A stretch of 64,000 nt of DNA from Lachnospiraceae bacterium (GTDB lineage Bacteria; Bacillota; Clostridia; Lachnospirales; Lachnospiraceae). This document shows positions 26,598 to 36,636 of the stretch, one piece after another (the first letter of the stretch is position 1; every line of letters begins with the position of its first letter). The translations under genes and the position numbers were made by a program. The notes under the pieces are model-generated. The model saw only the letters and a program-made list of their open reading frames with translations, made no database searches and had not been told where the DNA came from. The stretch covers positions 1-64,000 of the forward strand of contig JALESO010000032.1 of NCBI GenBank assembly GCA_022781925.1, given 5' to 3'.

Positions 26598-26626
26598 ATC
26601 ATAGCATACTTTTTTTTTGCTGTATA
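26598..26626 (-). promoter_or_regulatory. promoter of the radC-mreBCD cell-shape operon
   Basis: An extended -10 TGCTATGAT (TATGAT at 26598-26603) with a weak -35 TATACA (26621-26626) at 17 bases, ~40 bases before the radC start. The spacer holds a run of nine A residues. No terminator was found for the preceding gene, so some read-through is possible. Confidence 0.65.
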
Positions 26627-26679
26627 CCGGAAAAGTAAGAAGTTTTTTTGTAATTCTCTTAAAATTTTATGAAGAAATT

Positions 26680-27999
26680 TTACAAGTCAGTAACATTTTG
26701 TGCTTTAAAGTCCTTAGAAACAATTCCGGCGTCCACCAGTTTCTGTAATGCCATCATAATGCCAAGTTTTGCATGATACCAGGTAAGACCACCCTGGAAA
26801 TATACCGCATACGGCGGTTTGATCGGTCCGTCTGCACTCAGTTCGATGGAAGAACCCTGTACAAAAGCACCGGCTGCCATAATGACCTGGCTGTCATAGC
26901 CCGGCATATCCCACGGTTCGGGTGTCACATAGGAATCCACCGGCGCTGCCGCCTGAATTCCCTGACAGAACGCAATAACACCCTCCGGGCAGCCAAATGT
27001 CACCGCCTGAATAATATCATGACGGGATTCAGTGCTGTTTGGGATTACCGGGAAACCAATTTTTTCAAAAATGTTGGCGGCAAAGATTGCTCCTTTTAAC
27101 GCACCGGATACAACCATCGGTGCCTGGAACAGACCCTGGTAAAAGCTCTGGATAACACCCAGGGATGCGCCGACTTCTTTTCCGAGACCCGGGGAAGTCA
27201 GGCGATAGGCTGCATTGTCCACGCATTCTTTCTTTCCTACGATATAACCGCCGATAGGAGCCAGTCCGCCGCCCAGATTTTTGATCAGGGATCCGACGAT
27301 CATATCCGCACCGACTTCCAGCGGTTCCCGCTCCTCCACAAACTCGCCGTAACAGTTGTCTACCATACAGATCACATCCGGTTTGATGGATTTTACAAAA
27401 GCGATCAGTTCACGGATCCGCTCCACAGACAGGGTCGGACGTGTCTCATACCCTTTGGAGCGCTGGATCGTCACAAGTTTTGTCTTCTCATTGATGGCGG
27501 CACGGATTCCCTCAAAATCAAAATCACGGTTGTTCAACAGATCAACCTGCCGGTAAGTAATCCCATACTCTGCCAGAGAGCCCTTGGACGGACGGATGCC
27601 GATGACTTCCTCCAGGGTATCATACGGTTTGCCAACCGGGGAAAGAAGTTCATCCCCCGGACGCAGATTAGACATCAGCGCCAGTGCCAGCGCATGGGTT
27701 CCGCAGGTAATCTGCGGACGCACCAGGGCAGCCTCCCCGTGAAAACACTCCGCATACACTTCTTCCAGGGTATCACGGCCGATGTCATTGTAACCGTAAC
27801 CGCTGGTTGCCTGAAAACATTCTGCGCTTACCCGGCATTTCTGCATGGCATCAATCACCTTCAACTGGTTGTACTCTGCTGTTTCATCTATTTTATCAAA
27901 ACGCTCTTTTAACGTTTTCTCAATCTCTGTTCCAAATTCATATACTTCTTTCGAAATACCAAGATCCAGGTATTTCTGTCTCATCAATTCTTCTGTCAT
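26680..27999 (-). CDS. methionine gamma-lyase-like PLP enzyme (aluminium resistance family, YnbB type)
   Basis: A 439-residue fold-type I PLP enzyme of the Met_gamma_lyase family PF06838. GYGYNDIGRDTLEEVYAECF, the ITCGTHALALAL PLP-phosphate segment, MVDNCYGEFVE with the ring-stacking Asp, and the Schiff-base lysine in VGSLIKNLGGG are visible. It probably acts on sulfur or other gamma-substituted amino acids; the aluminium resistance name is historical. ATG 27999 overlaps the miaA stop as ATGA and has GGAGG six bases upstream; ATG 28005 would abut that site. Location after miaA (as in B. subtilis ynbB near hfq/miaA) supports the family. Confidence 0.92.
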   Translation of the reverse strand: MTEELMRQKYLDLGISKEVYEFGTEIEKTLKERFDKIDETAEYNQLKVIDAMQKCRVSAECFQATSGYGYNDIGRDTLEEVYAECFHGEAALVRPQITCGTHALALALMSNLRPGDELLSPVGKPYDTLEEVIGIRPSKGSLAEYGITYRQVDLLNNRDFDFEGIRAAINEKTKLVTIQRSKGYETRPTLSVERIRELIAFVKSIKPDVICMVDNCYGEFVEEREPLEVGADMIVGSLIKNLGGGLAPIGGYIVGKKECVDNAAYRLTSPGLGKEVGASLGVIQSFYQGLFQAPMVVSGALKGAIFAANIFEKIGFPVIPNSTESRHDIIQAVTFGCPEGVIAFCQGIQAAAPVDSYVTPEPWDMPGYDSQVIMAAGAFVQGSSIELSADGPIKPPYAVYFQGGLTWYHAKLGIMMALQKLVDAGIVSKDFKAQNVTDL

Positions 28000-28958
28000 A
28001 GCCATCCTCCAGCTGTAATATTTTTTAAAATGTCATCCAATATTCTGGAATCATCATAATCATAATCCGGTTTGTTCAGCCAGATGACATCCCGCTCCCG
28101 ACGGAACCATGTCAGCTGACGTTTTGCAAAATGTCTGGTATCCCGTTTTAGCAGATATACCGCTTCCTCGTAGGAAATCTCTCCCTCAAGCCAGGAAAGG
28201 ATCTCCTTATAGCCAAGCCCCTGCATGGAAACCATGCCTTTGTGGCAGCCCTGTGCACGCAGCCGTTTCACTTCCTCCACCAGACCTGCCTCCAGCATCA
28301 GATCCACCCGGCGGTCGATCCGCTCATACAGATGCGCACGCTCGTCCGTCAAGACAAAATACCGAAAATCATAAGGAGATTCTTTTGCCCGTTCTTCCTC
28401 ATTATGTTTTGAAATCGGCTCTCCGGTCTTTTCAAAATATTCCAGCGCCCGGATCGTCCGTTTCACATTATTGGCATGGATCATTTCTGCAGAAACAGGA
28501 TCCACCCGTCGCAGCATTTCATGAAGATATTCATTGCCATGTTCTGCCGCCAGCTGCGCATAATGCTCCCGCAGTGCAGTGTCCTCGTCCTGCTCGGTAA
28601 AATCAATATCATACAGCAGCGCCTGGATATAAAATCCGGTTCCTCCGGCAATGATCGGAATCTGTCCCTTTGCATAAATCTTCTGCAAAGCTGCTTTTGC
28701 CATCTCCTGAAAACGAACTACATGAAATTCATCCTCCGGATCCAGCACATCGATGAGATAATGGGGCACGCCATGCATTTCCTCCGGTGTCACCTTGGCA
28801 GAACCAATATCCATGCCCCGGTACACCTGCATGGAATCCGCCGAGATCACGGCACCGTTGATCTTCTTTGCCAGTGCGATGGACAGATCGGTCTTTCCCA
28901 CTGCCGTCGGACCGGTCAAAATTAATAATGGTTGTTTTTTCTTCTCATTCATCATCAT
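27996..28958 (-). CDS. miaA: tRNA dimethylallyltransferase
   Basis: A 320-residue enzyme that prenylates adenosine 37 of tRNAs reading UNN codons. The P-loop GPTAVGKTDLS (residues ~16-26), SADSMQVYRGMDIGSAK and HYLIDVLDPEDEFHV, and the C-terminal RDTRHFAKRQLTWFRRE motif are all canonical. Three tandem ATG codons make the start slightly ambiguous; no strong ribosome site is present, fitting coupling to mutL, whose stop is four bases upstream. mutL-miaA adjacency is widespread. Confidence 0.96.
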   Translation of the reverse strand: MMMNEKKKQPLLILTGPTAVGKTDLSIALAKKINGAVISADSMQVYRGMDIGSAKVTPEEMHGVPHYLIDVLDPEDEFHVVRFQEMAKAALQKIYAKGQIPIIAGGTGFYIQALLYDIDFTEQDEDTALREHYAQLAAEHGNEYLHEMLRRVDPVSAEMIHANNVKRTIRALEYFEKTGEPISKHNEEERAKESPYDFRYFVLTDERAHLYERIDRRVDLMLEAGLVEEVKRLRAQGCHKGMVSMQGLGYKEILSWLEGEISYEEAVYLLKRDTRHFAKRQLTWFRRERDVIWLNKPDYDYDDSRILDDILKNITAGGWL

Positions 28959-28962
28959 TTAC

Positions 28963-31095
28963 TTATACAATTCTCTTAAATTTTTTCTCTATCTCATATT
29001 TGGTCATAGATACGATGACCGGTCTGCCATGCGGGCAGAAATACGGATTTTCCAGTGTCAGAAGTTCATCGATCAGATGCTCGATCTCCGGTCTGGAAAG
29101 CTTCTGATTTCCTTTTACCGCCGCCTTGCAGGACATACTTGCGATCTTTTCCACCACAAGATCCGGTGTATCCTTCTCAGACATATTGCCCAGTCCATCC
29201 ATCAGTTCCAGCAGCAGACTCTGACCGTCTAATCCGTACAGATTGCCCGGAACCGCATTCACAGTATATTCCTTACCGCCAAAATGTTCGATCTCATACC
29301 CCAGTTTTTCAAACTCCGGCAGGAACTTTTTCAATAATACTTCTTCCTGCATGGTCAGGGACAGAATGATGGGCGGGCTGATCATCTGGGAAGTAAACTC
29401 TTTCTCCCGGTAAGCCTTCATCGTCCGCTCAAACAGCACCTTCTCATGAGCCGCATGCTGATCGATCATATAAAACTGATCCTGATATTCCACCAGCCAG
29501 TACGTCTCAAACAGCTGTCCGATGATGCGTTGCTGTGGTCTGGCCTGTTTCGAGAGAAGCTTCCATTCCTGCTGATCCGCCAGATCGATGCCTCCGGAGA
29601 CGGCTGTATCCGATGCCTGCTGATCCTGCGCTTTCTGCTCCGCTGTCTCAAACAAGGTCTGCTGTACCGCAGTCTCTGTCACATGCTCCTTCTCCGGATG
29701 TGTCATCTGTCCCGGTTCTGACAATCCTTCCTCTGTCGGCTGCTCTGTATTCACACGCCCTGTGAACAATATAGCGTCGTCTTTTTCCTGTTTCTGTTCT
29801 TCTATGGAAACAGAATTTTCTTTAGGAAACGGGTTCTGCTCTCGTGAAACAGATGCTTTCTGTTCCGTCTCATAGGCGATTTTCTCATGCAGTGCAGATG
29901 CTTCCCCTGCTGCATCTGATTCTGGGAATCTGGTCTCCGGTCTGTTTCGATCCGGATATTTCCGCTCATAGGGGCTGTCCTTTGCCACCGCTGCCCGAAG
30001 CCGTTCCAGACGTTTCTGTTCAAAAGGCTCCGGTGCTTCCTGTGGCTGGATCTGCGACCGTTTTTCCAGTTTTTTCTCTTCATGGACTGCAACTTTCGGA
30101 ATCAATTCACTCTCCCGCAGCCGCGTCGCCAACAATGCCACCAGTTGCTGATAGAGGATCTCTCCGTTGAAAAAACGCAGTTCCATCTTGTTCGGATGCA
30201 CATTGACATCCACCAGCGTACCGTCCAGGGAAATCGTCAGCACCGTAAACGGATATTTGTGCTGCATCATAAATCCCCGGTAACCATCCTCCAGTGCCTT
30301 TGCGATCAGTGTACTTTTGATGTATCGTCCGTTAATAAAATAACTTTCAAAATTCCGGTTGCCCCTTGCAATGATCGGCTTACCGACATAGCCATCCACA
30401 GAAAATCCCTCGTATTCCCCGTGAACTTCCAGCAGATTCGCCGCAATATCTCTTCCATAAATGTGATAAATGATATCTTTTAATTTTCCATTTCCGGAAG
30501 TATGCAGGCGGATCTGGCCGTTATTGATAAATTTAAAAGAGATCTCCGGGTGGGACAGCGCCATACGCTCCATCAGGTCATTGACATATCCTGCCTCCGT
30601 CTGGGCGGACTTCAGGAATTTACGCCGCACCGGAGTATTATAAAACAGATTTTTCACCAGAAATGTCGTTCCATTCGGCGCACCGATCTCTTCCAGTGAA
30701 ACTTCTTTGCCACCTTCGATCAGATATCTGCTGCCGGTAAACTGCTCCGGTGTCTTTGTAATCAGCTCCACCTGTGCCACTGCCGCGATACTGGACAGAG
30801 CCTCTCCACGGAATCCCAGAGACGCGATCCTCACCAGATCCTCTACTTTACGGATCTTGCTGGTGGAATGACGGTAAAAAGCAATGGGAATCTGTGCAGC
30901 CTCGATGCCGCATCCGTTATCGGTAATACGGATCAGGGATGTGCCCCCCTCCTTGATCTCCACCGTAATGGCTGTCGCCTTGGCATCGATGGCATTTTCC
31001 ACCAGCTCCTTCACAACGGAAGAAGGTCGCTCCACGACCTCTCCGGCTGCGATCTTATCTATTGTCTGTTCATCTAATACTTCTATCTGTGGCAT
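28963..31095 (-). CDS. mutL: DNA mismatch repair protein MutL (endonuclease type)
   Basis: A 710-residue GHKL ATPase with N-terminal motifs LVENAIDAKA, DNGCGI and GFRGEAL. A ~220-residue acidic, low-complexity linker (about residues 335-515) separates it from the C-terminal dimerisation/endonuclease domain. That domain has the full nuclease set: DQHAAHEKVLFE, SCKAAVKG and CPHGRP, so it nicks DNA itself, consistent with bacteria lacking MutH. It lies nine bases after mutS in the same operon. Confidence 0.96.
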   Translation of the reverse strand: MPQIEVLDEQTIDKIAAGEVVERPSSVVKELVENAIDAKATAITVEIKEGGTSLIRITDNGCGIEAAQIPIAFYRHSTSKIRKVEDLVRIASLGFRGEALSSIAAVAQVELITKTPEQFTGSRYLIEGGKEVSLEEIGAPNGTTFLVKNLFYNTPVRRKFLKSAQTEAGYVNDLMERMALSHPEISFKFINNGQIRLHTSGNGKLKDIIYHIYGRDIAANLLEVHGEYEGFSVDGYVGKPIIARGNRNFESYFINGRYIKSTLIAKALEDGYRGFMMQHKYPFTVLTISLDGTLVDVNVHPNKMELRFFNGEILYQQLVALLATRLRESELIPKVAVHEEKKLEKRSQIQPQEAPEPFEQKRLERLRAAVAKDSPYERKYPDRNRPETRFPESDAAGEASALHEKIAYETEQKASVSREQNPFPKENSVSIEEQKQEKDDAILFTGRVNTEQPTEEGLSEPGQMTHPEKEHVTETAVQQTLFETAEQKAQDQQASDTAVSGGIDLADQQEWKLLSKQARPQQRIIGQLFETYWLVEYQDQFYMIDQHAAHEKVLFERTMKAYREKEFTSQMISPPIILSLTMQEEVLLKKFLPEFEKLGYEIEHFGGKEYTVNAVPGNLYGLDGQSLLLELMDGLGNMSEKDTPDLVVEKIASMSCKAAVKGNQKLSRPEIEHLIDELLTLENPYFCPHGRPVIVSMTKYEIEKKFKRIV

Positions 31096-31104
31096 ATGTG
31101 CCTC

Positions 31105-33762
31105 CTACCAGCGGTTTTTGATTTTATTCTGAATCTCATACAATTTGTTCATCGCTTCAAATGGTGTCATATTCGTCAGATCGATCTCACGGATCTCATC
31201 AATGATATCATCATCTTTCACCGTGTCAAACAGTGACATCTGTGCCAGATCCACATCATCCGGATGCTTCTGTTTTGCCTTATGCTGGGCCGGTATCTCC
31301 GGAAGGTTCGCTGCCAGATTGCTCATATTGGCCCGCTCCAGTTCCTCACAGATGACTTTTGCCCGTTCAATGACCGGATCCGGAACCCCTGCCAGCTTTG
31401 CCACCTGGATACCGTAACTGCGGTCTGCACCACCGGATACGATCTTTCGCAGGAACACGATGTCATCGCCTTTTTCTTTTACCGCGATGCAGTAATTATT
31501 TACATTGGAAAGCTTGCCCTCCAGCTCTGTCAGTTCATGATAATGTGTGGCAAACAGCGTCTTGGCTCCAAGGATCTTCGGATTACTGATGTATTCTACC
31601 ACAGCCCACGCAATGGACAGGCCATCGATGGTACTGGTCCCCCTGCCAATCTCATCCAGGATCAGCAGACTGCTGCTGGTGGCGTTCCGCAGGATATTTG
31701 CCACCTCGTTCATTTCCACCATAAAGGTACTCTGCCCGGAGGCAAGATCATCCGATGCACCTACACGGGTAAAAATACGGTCCACGATACCGATATTCGC
31801 ACTCTGTGCCGGGACAAAACTTCCGATCTGTGCCATCAGCACAATTAATGCATTCTGACGCATATAAGTGGATTTTCCCGCCATATTCGGTCCGGTGATA
31901 ATGGCGATCCGGTTGTTTTTGTTGTCCAGATAAGTATCGTTGGCAATAAACATATCGTTGTCGATCATTTTTTCCACCACCGGATGGCGGCCGCCTTTGA
32001 TATCCAGAATGCCTTTTTCATTGATCTTCGGTCTCGCATAATCACTCTGTTCTGCCACAACAGCCAGAGAGGCAAACACATCCAGCCCCGCAATGGCCTT
32101 TGCCGTATGCTGGATCCGTACCACCTGGTCGGCAATGGTGTTTCGGACCTGACAGAAAATATCATATTCCAGGGCTGTCAGCTTGTCTTCCGCACCAAGG
32201 ATCGTCTCCTCCAGTTCCTTCAGTTCCGGTGTGATATAACGTTCCGCATTGGTCAGTGTCTGTTTTCTTGTATAATATTCCGGTACAAGATCCTTATAGG
32301 AATTCGTCACTTCCAGATAATAGCCGAATACTTTGTTGAATTTGATCCGCAGATTTTTGATACCGGTCTTTTCCCGCTCTTCCTCTTCGATCTTTGCCAG
32401 CCAGGTCTTTCCCTCTGTCTTGGCATTCCGCAGATGATCCACCTGCTCATTATAACCGCTCTTGATCATACCTCCCTCACGGATGGAGATCGGCGGTTCT
32501 TCTTCAATGGAGGCGCAGATCAGTTCATAGATATCCTTCAGGTCATCCAGCTGCTCATCCAGTTCCATCAACAGCGGACTTTGAAAATCCTGCAGCAGTG
32601 TCTTGATGGCCGGAAGCATTTCCAGAGAAGAACGGAATGCGATCAGATCTCTCGGATTGGCCGTCTGATACACCACCCGGCTGATCAGCCGTTCCAGATC
32701 ATAGATCGGATTCAGATATTCCCGCAGTTCTTCCCGTCCGATCATATTGCCTTTCAGTTCTTCCACCGCGTCCAGTCTCGCCTCGATCTGCTTTTTGTCA
32801 ATCAGGGGCTGTTCCAGATAAGCACGAAGCAGCCGGGCTCCCATAGCTGTCTTTGTCTTGTCCAGTACCCAGAGCAGGGAACCACGTTTCTGTTTTTCCC
32901 GCAGCGTCTCCACCAGTTCCAGATTCCGTCTGGTAGAACTGTCCAGCACCATGAATTTTCCGGTGGAATACGGCTCGATGGTGGTCATATGATCCAGTGT
33001 CGTCTTCTGTGTCTCATACAGATATTTCAAAAGCGCACCTGCTGCGATCACACCGCAGTTATAATCCGCCAGTCCCAGTCCGTCCAAAGAAGCCACATGA
33101 AAATGCTCCCGCAGCGTAGTTGCCGCAAGTTCATCCCCGAAATACCAGGCATCCAGCGAATAGATCGTGATGCCAAGTCTGTGCCGCAGATCTTCCAGAT
33201 CAATACCGCTCACAAAAAATGCCTCGTTTGATACGATCTCGGAAGGCATGTATTTGCTGATTTCATCCAGAAGCTTCCGTTCGGAATCCAGTTCAGTCAC
33301 ATAATAAGCGCCTGTGGTGACGTCTGCCACGGACACTCCGTATTTATTGTCCACATACACCACACACATGATGTAATTATTTTTTGTCTCATCCAGGGCA
33401 TAGGTATCCAGATTGGTACCCGGTGTCACGATCCTGGTCACTTCCCGCTTCACAAGCCCCTTTGCCTGTTTCGGGTCCTCCACCTGCTCACAGATAGCCA
33501 CTTTATAACCCTTGGACACCAGTTTGTTAAGGTATCCTTCCACCGCATGGAACGGAACCCCGCACATCGGTGCGCGCTCTTTCAGACCGCAGCTTTTTCC
33601 GGTCAGCGTAATCTCCAGTTCCTTGGATGCGGTCAGGGCATCCTCAAAAAACATTTCATAAAAATCACCCAGACGGTAAAACAGGATACAGTCTTTGTAC
33701 TCCTGCTTTGTCTCCATATATTTCTGCATCATGGGTGTCAGTTCATCTATATTTATCTCCAT
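31105..33762 (-). CDS. mutS: DNA mismatch recognition ATPase MutS
   Basis: An 885-residue mismatch-binding protein. The N-terminal mismatch-recognition domain has CILFYRLGDFYEMFFEDA with the Phe-x-Glu wedge motif; the C-terminal ATPase has Walker A GPNMAGKSTYMRQ and Walker B LLILDEIGRGTST. The final IRWRxx-like tail and length (~880) fit MutS1 rather than MutS2. Its ATG directly follows the stop of the upstream flavoprotein gene (33763). mutS-mutL-miaA form one transcription unit. Confidence 0.97.
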   Translation of the reverse strand: MEINIDELTPMMQKYMETKQEYKDCILFYRLGDFYEMFFEDALTASKELEITLTGKSCGLKERAPMCGVPFHAVEGYLNKLVSKGYKVAICEQVEDPKQAKGLVKREVTRIVTPGTNLDTYALDETKNNYIMCVVYVDNKYGVSVADVTTGAYYVTELDSERKLLDEISKYMPSEIVSNEAFFVSGIDLEDLRHRLGITIYSLDAWYFGDELAATTLREHFHVASLDGLGLADYNCGVIAAGALLKYLYETQKTTLDHMTTIEPYSTGKFMVLDSSTRRNLELVETLREKQKRGSLLWVLDKTKTAMGARLLRAYLEQPLIDKKQIEARLDAVEELKGNMIGREELREYLNPIYDLERLISRVVYQTANPRDLIAFRSSLEMLPAIKTLLQDFQSPLLMELDEQLDDLKDIYELICASIEEEPPISIREGGMIKSGYNEQVDHLRNAKTEGKTWLAKIEEEEREKTGIKNLRIKFNKVFGYYLEVTNSYKDLVPEYYTRKQTLTNAERYITPELKELEETILGAEDKLTALEYDIFCQVRNTIADQVVRIQHTAKAIAGLDVFASLAVVAEQSDYARPKINEKGILDIKGGRHPVVEKMIDNDMFIANDTYLDNKNNRIAIITGPNMAGKSTYMRQNALIVLMAQIGSFVPAQSANIGIVDRIFTRVGASDDLASGQSTFMVEMNEVANILRNATSSSLLILDEIGRGTSTIDGLSIAWAVVEYISNPKILGAKTLFATHYHELTELEGKLSNVNNYCIAVKEKGDDIVFLRKIVSGGADRSYGIQVAKLAGVPDPVIERAKVICEELERANMSNLAANLPEIPAQHKAKQKHPDDVDLAQMSLFDTVKDDDIIDEIREIDLTNMTPFEAMNKLYEIQNKIKNRW

Positions 33763-35364
33763 TTATTTCATCTCCTGCTGTATCACTGCCTCCGCCACTT
33801 TCAGTCCGTCCATGGCAGCTGACATAATACCTCCCGCATAACCGGCACCCTCGCCGCATGGGTATAAGCCACGGATCTCACTCTGAAAGCTTTCGTCTCT
33901 GTGGATCCGCACCGGGGAGGATGTCCGGCTCTCCACACCGGTCAGTATGCTGTCATCCCGGTTAAAGCCACGGATCTTCCGTCCAAAGGACTCCATTCCT
34001 TCACAGAACGCCTCATTGACTGCTTCCGGAAACAGCGTCCGCAGATTGGCAAAGGCATGCTGTCCCTTTACGCAGCTTTCAAAGGAACCATAACCGGTAC
34101 TTTTTCTGTTTTCTTTAAAATCCACATACAACTGCTGTGGTACTTTTCCCTCTGCCAGTTGCCATGCTGTCTCTTCCAGTCTTCGCTGAAACATCACACC
34201 GGAAAGTGGATGTTGGGGATCCGGGAAATCCTCCGGTGTCACGGAAATAATGATGGCACTGTTGGCATTTTTGCTGTCACGGCTGCGGTAACTCATGCCG
34301 TTGACTGCCAGCCGTCCCTCCTCGGAAGACGCATTCACCACATATCCTCCCGGACACATGCAGAAAGAATACACCCCTCTTCCATTGGAAGCCTGATGCG
34401 TCACCTTGTAGGCAGCTGTCGGAAGCAGCTTCATATCCGCTCCGCTGCCATACTGGCTCTCGTTGATCATATTCTGTGGGTGTTCCACACGCATTCCCAC
34501 CGCAAAGGATTTTGCCGCCATCGGAATCTGCCGCTCGTACAGCATCTCAAAAGTATCTCTGGCACTGTGGCCAATGGCAAGGATCACACCGGATACCGGT
34601 TTCCATTCTCTGTGATTCAACTCTATCTCAGAAATCTGTCCGCCTTCTGTATGTAAATCTGTCACTTTTGTAGAAAAATGAAAGGATCCTCCCAACCGGA
34701 TGATTTCCTGCCGCATCCGACTGATCACATCCCGCAACACATCCGTTCCCACATGAGGTTTCGCCACATACAGGATATCCTCCGGCGCGCCAAACTTCAC
34801 AAAGGTTTCCAGCACATAACGGCTGCGTCCGAATTTATCTTTCACTAATGTATTCAGTTTTCCATCCGAAAAGGAACCGGCACCGCCCTCGCCAAACTGC
34901 ACGTTTGACTCCGGATCCAGTACGCCCCCGTTCCAGAACGCTTCCACATCCTGCTGCCGCTCTTCTACCGCCTTGCCCCGCTCATAAATCTGCGGACAGT
35001 AACCGCACTGAGCCAGCAGATAGGCTGCAAACAGTCCCGCCGGTCCTGCTCCGATCACTGCAATATTCTTTTTCTCTTCCACAGGCAGTGCCGTCTTTTT
35101 CGGGATCTGATAGATCACCGGCCGGATCTCCTGCACATGCGCATGATTCTTCCGAATCTTCTGATGCTCGTCCACCACCAGCTGCACCGTATAAATATAA
35201 CTGAGAGCATCCTTTTTTCTGGCATCCACCGACTGTTTCATGATCTGCATGGACTGTACTTTTTTCGTCGGAATCTGCGACAGCGCACATGCCTTCTGAA
35301 AAATCTCTTCTTTTGTATGTGCCAGCGGAACAGAAATCTGCGACACACGAATTACTTTATTCAT
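33763..35364 (-). CDS. FAD-dependent oxidoreductase (NAD(P)/FAD-utilising dehydrogenase)
   Basis: A 533-residue flavoprotein. After an ~85-residue N-terminal alpha/beta domain it has a Rossmann dinucleotide loop VIGAGPAGLFAAYLLAQCG and further FAD-binding blocks (FGEGGAGSFSDGKL, VILAIGHSARDTFEM, SRTSSPVRI ... GYAGGIMSAAMDG). Such proteins are annotated as uncharacterised NAD(P)/FAD-dependent dehydrogenases; the substrate is unknown. ATG 35364 with GGAG six bases upstream is chosen; longer upstream frames read through the end of the neighbouring gene. Directly adjacent to mutS, 16 bases or fewer from both neighbours. Confidence 0.88.
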   Translation of the reverse strand: MNKVIRVSQISVPLAHTKEEIFQKACALSQIPTKKVQSMQIMKQSVDARKKDALSYIYTVQLVVDEHQKIRKNHAHVQEIRPVIYQIPKKTALPVEEKKNIAVIGAGPAGLFAAYLLAQCGYCPQIYERGKAVEERQQDVEAFWNGGVLDPESNVQFGEGGAGSFSDGKLNTLVKDKFGRSRYVLETFVKFGAPEDILYVAKPHVGTDVLRDVISRMRQEIIRLGGSFHFSTKVTDLHTEGGQISEIELNHREWKPVSGVILAIGHSARDTFEMLYERQIPMAAKSFAVGMRVEHPQNMINESQYGSGADMKLLPTAAYKVTHQASNGRGVYSFCMCPGGYVVNASSEEGRLAVNGMSYRSRDSKNANSAIIISVTPEDFPDPQHPLSGVMFQRRLEETAWQLAEGKVPQQLYVDFKENRKSTGYGSFESCVKGQHAFANLRTLFPEAVNEAFCEGMESFGRKIRGFNRDDSILTGVESRTSSPVRIHRDESFQSEIRGLYPCGEGAGYAGGIMSAAMDGLKVAEAVIQQEMK

Positions 35365-35380
35365 ACAATTCTCCAAGTTC

Positions 35381-36625
35381 TTATATTTTCTCAGCTGCCG
35401 CCCTTCCGGCCACAGCACCGCTGGACCATGCCCACTGGAGGTTATACCCTCCGCACATGCCGTCCACATCCACCAACTCTCCTGCGAAATACAGCCCCGC
35501 AACCCGGTCTGACTCCATCTGTTCCGTCAGTTCCGTCACAGGGATTCCGCCACAGGTAACCTGCGCAAACTGAAAACCACGCACACCGGTCACCGGAAGT
35601 TTTACCTGTTTCAGCAGATGTGCAAACTCCCGCAGCAGCTGTCGGTTCTTTGCTTCCGGTATCGAAGCGATCTTACGTTCTCCCAGATGCTTCTGCCCGC
35701 AGAGCATACCGGCAATTTTTTCATTTACCACACCGGACAGCAGCATTTTCCAGCTTTCTTCCGCAGAAGCAGTATCCAGCTGCTGTTTCAGAAACTCCCG
35801 CAGTTTTTCTTCCGTATATTCCGGTACAAAGTCGATGGCGGCTGATACATGTCGCTGTTCATTCAGGGCAATCGCTGCATAGCGACTCACCTGAAAGACC
35901 GGGATTCCGGAAATTCCATAATCTGCCATTTGCACTTCTCCGGTATCCTCTGCCACACAGGTTCCGTCCACATACAGTTTTATGGCAGCATCCGCCCGTA
36001 CCCCGGAAGTTTCCTTTAACCAGTTTGCTTCTGCCATCAGTGCAGTCAGAGCCGGCAACGGTGTATTCACGGTATGGCCGAAAGATTTTGCATAAATATA
36101 TCCGCTTCCGTCGCTTCCGGTTTTCGGTGATGCCATACCGCCGGTGGCAAGGATACAGCGGGCAGCAAAAAAACTGCCGCTTTTTGTATCAAAGGAAAAG
36201 CCTTTTTCCTCCCGGCAGATTTTCCGGATCCCGATGCCATTATGTATCTCAATCCCCAGCTTTTCTGTCTGCCGCAGCAATGTATTCCGAATGGCAGCTG
36301 CCTGTCCGCTTCTCGGATAGCAATATCCCTGCCGGTCTCTGGTCATCACACCAAGGTTCTGAAAAAATGCGATCGCATCCTCTGCGGAAAACTGTTCTAA
36401 TATATGCAATACAAAGGCAGGGGTATCGCATCGATAATAGCTCTCCCCCTGCATCAGATTCGTAAAATTGCATTTTCCATTTCCTGTTGCCAGGATCTTT
36501 TTGCCGGACATTTCATGATGATCCAGGATTGCCGTATGTGCTCCCCCGGATGCAGCATGAATCGCAGCCATCAGACCGGCTGCGCCTCCGCCAACTACAA
36601 TTACATCATATGTTTTCTGTTTCAC
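35381..36625 (-). CDS. BaiN/HI0933 family NAD(P)/FAD-dependent oxidoreductase
   Basis: A 414-residue flavoprotein with N-terminal dinucleotide loop VVGGGAAGLMAAIHAA, the family-specific KILATGNGKCNFTN motif and a C-terminal FAD-contacting block YFAGELVDVDGMCGGYNLQWAWSSG. Members (HI0933-like, including clostridial BaiN) are flavin reductases; BaiN has been linked to bile acid reduction, but most homologues have no known substrate and none is implied here. It lies 11 bases after the DUF308-like gene and 16 before the next flavoprotein. Confidence 0.9.
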   Translation of the reverse strand: MKQKTYDVIVVGGGAAGLMAAIHAASGGAHTAILDHHEMSGKKILATGNGKCNFTNLMQGESYYRCDTPAFVLHILEQFSAEDAIAFFQNLGVMTRDRQGYCYPRSGQAAAIRNTLLRQTEKLGIEIHNGIGIRKICREEKGFSFDTKSGSFFAARCILATGGMASPKTGSDGSGYIYAKSFGHTVNTPLPALTALMAEANWLKETSGVRADAAIKLYVDGTCVAEDTGEVQMADYGISGIPVFQVSRYAAIALNEQRHVSAAIDFVPEYTEEKLREFLKQQLDTASAEESWKMLLSGVVNEKIAGMLCGQKHLGERKIASIPEAKNRQLLREFAHLLKQVKLPVTGVRGFQFAQVTCGGIPVTELTEQMESDRVAGLYFAGELVDVDGMCGGYNLQWAWSSGAVAGRAAAEKI

Positions 36626-36636
36626 AAAAACTCCTT

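Noticed and set aside
31984..33231. A 415-codon open frame on the plus strand opposite mutS
   Set aside because: It mirrors mutS codons, has no ribosome site and its product is rich in Phe/Gln/His/Cys without any motif; it is a shadow of the real gene.
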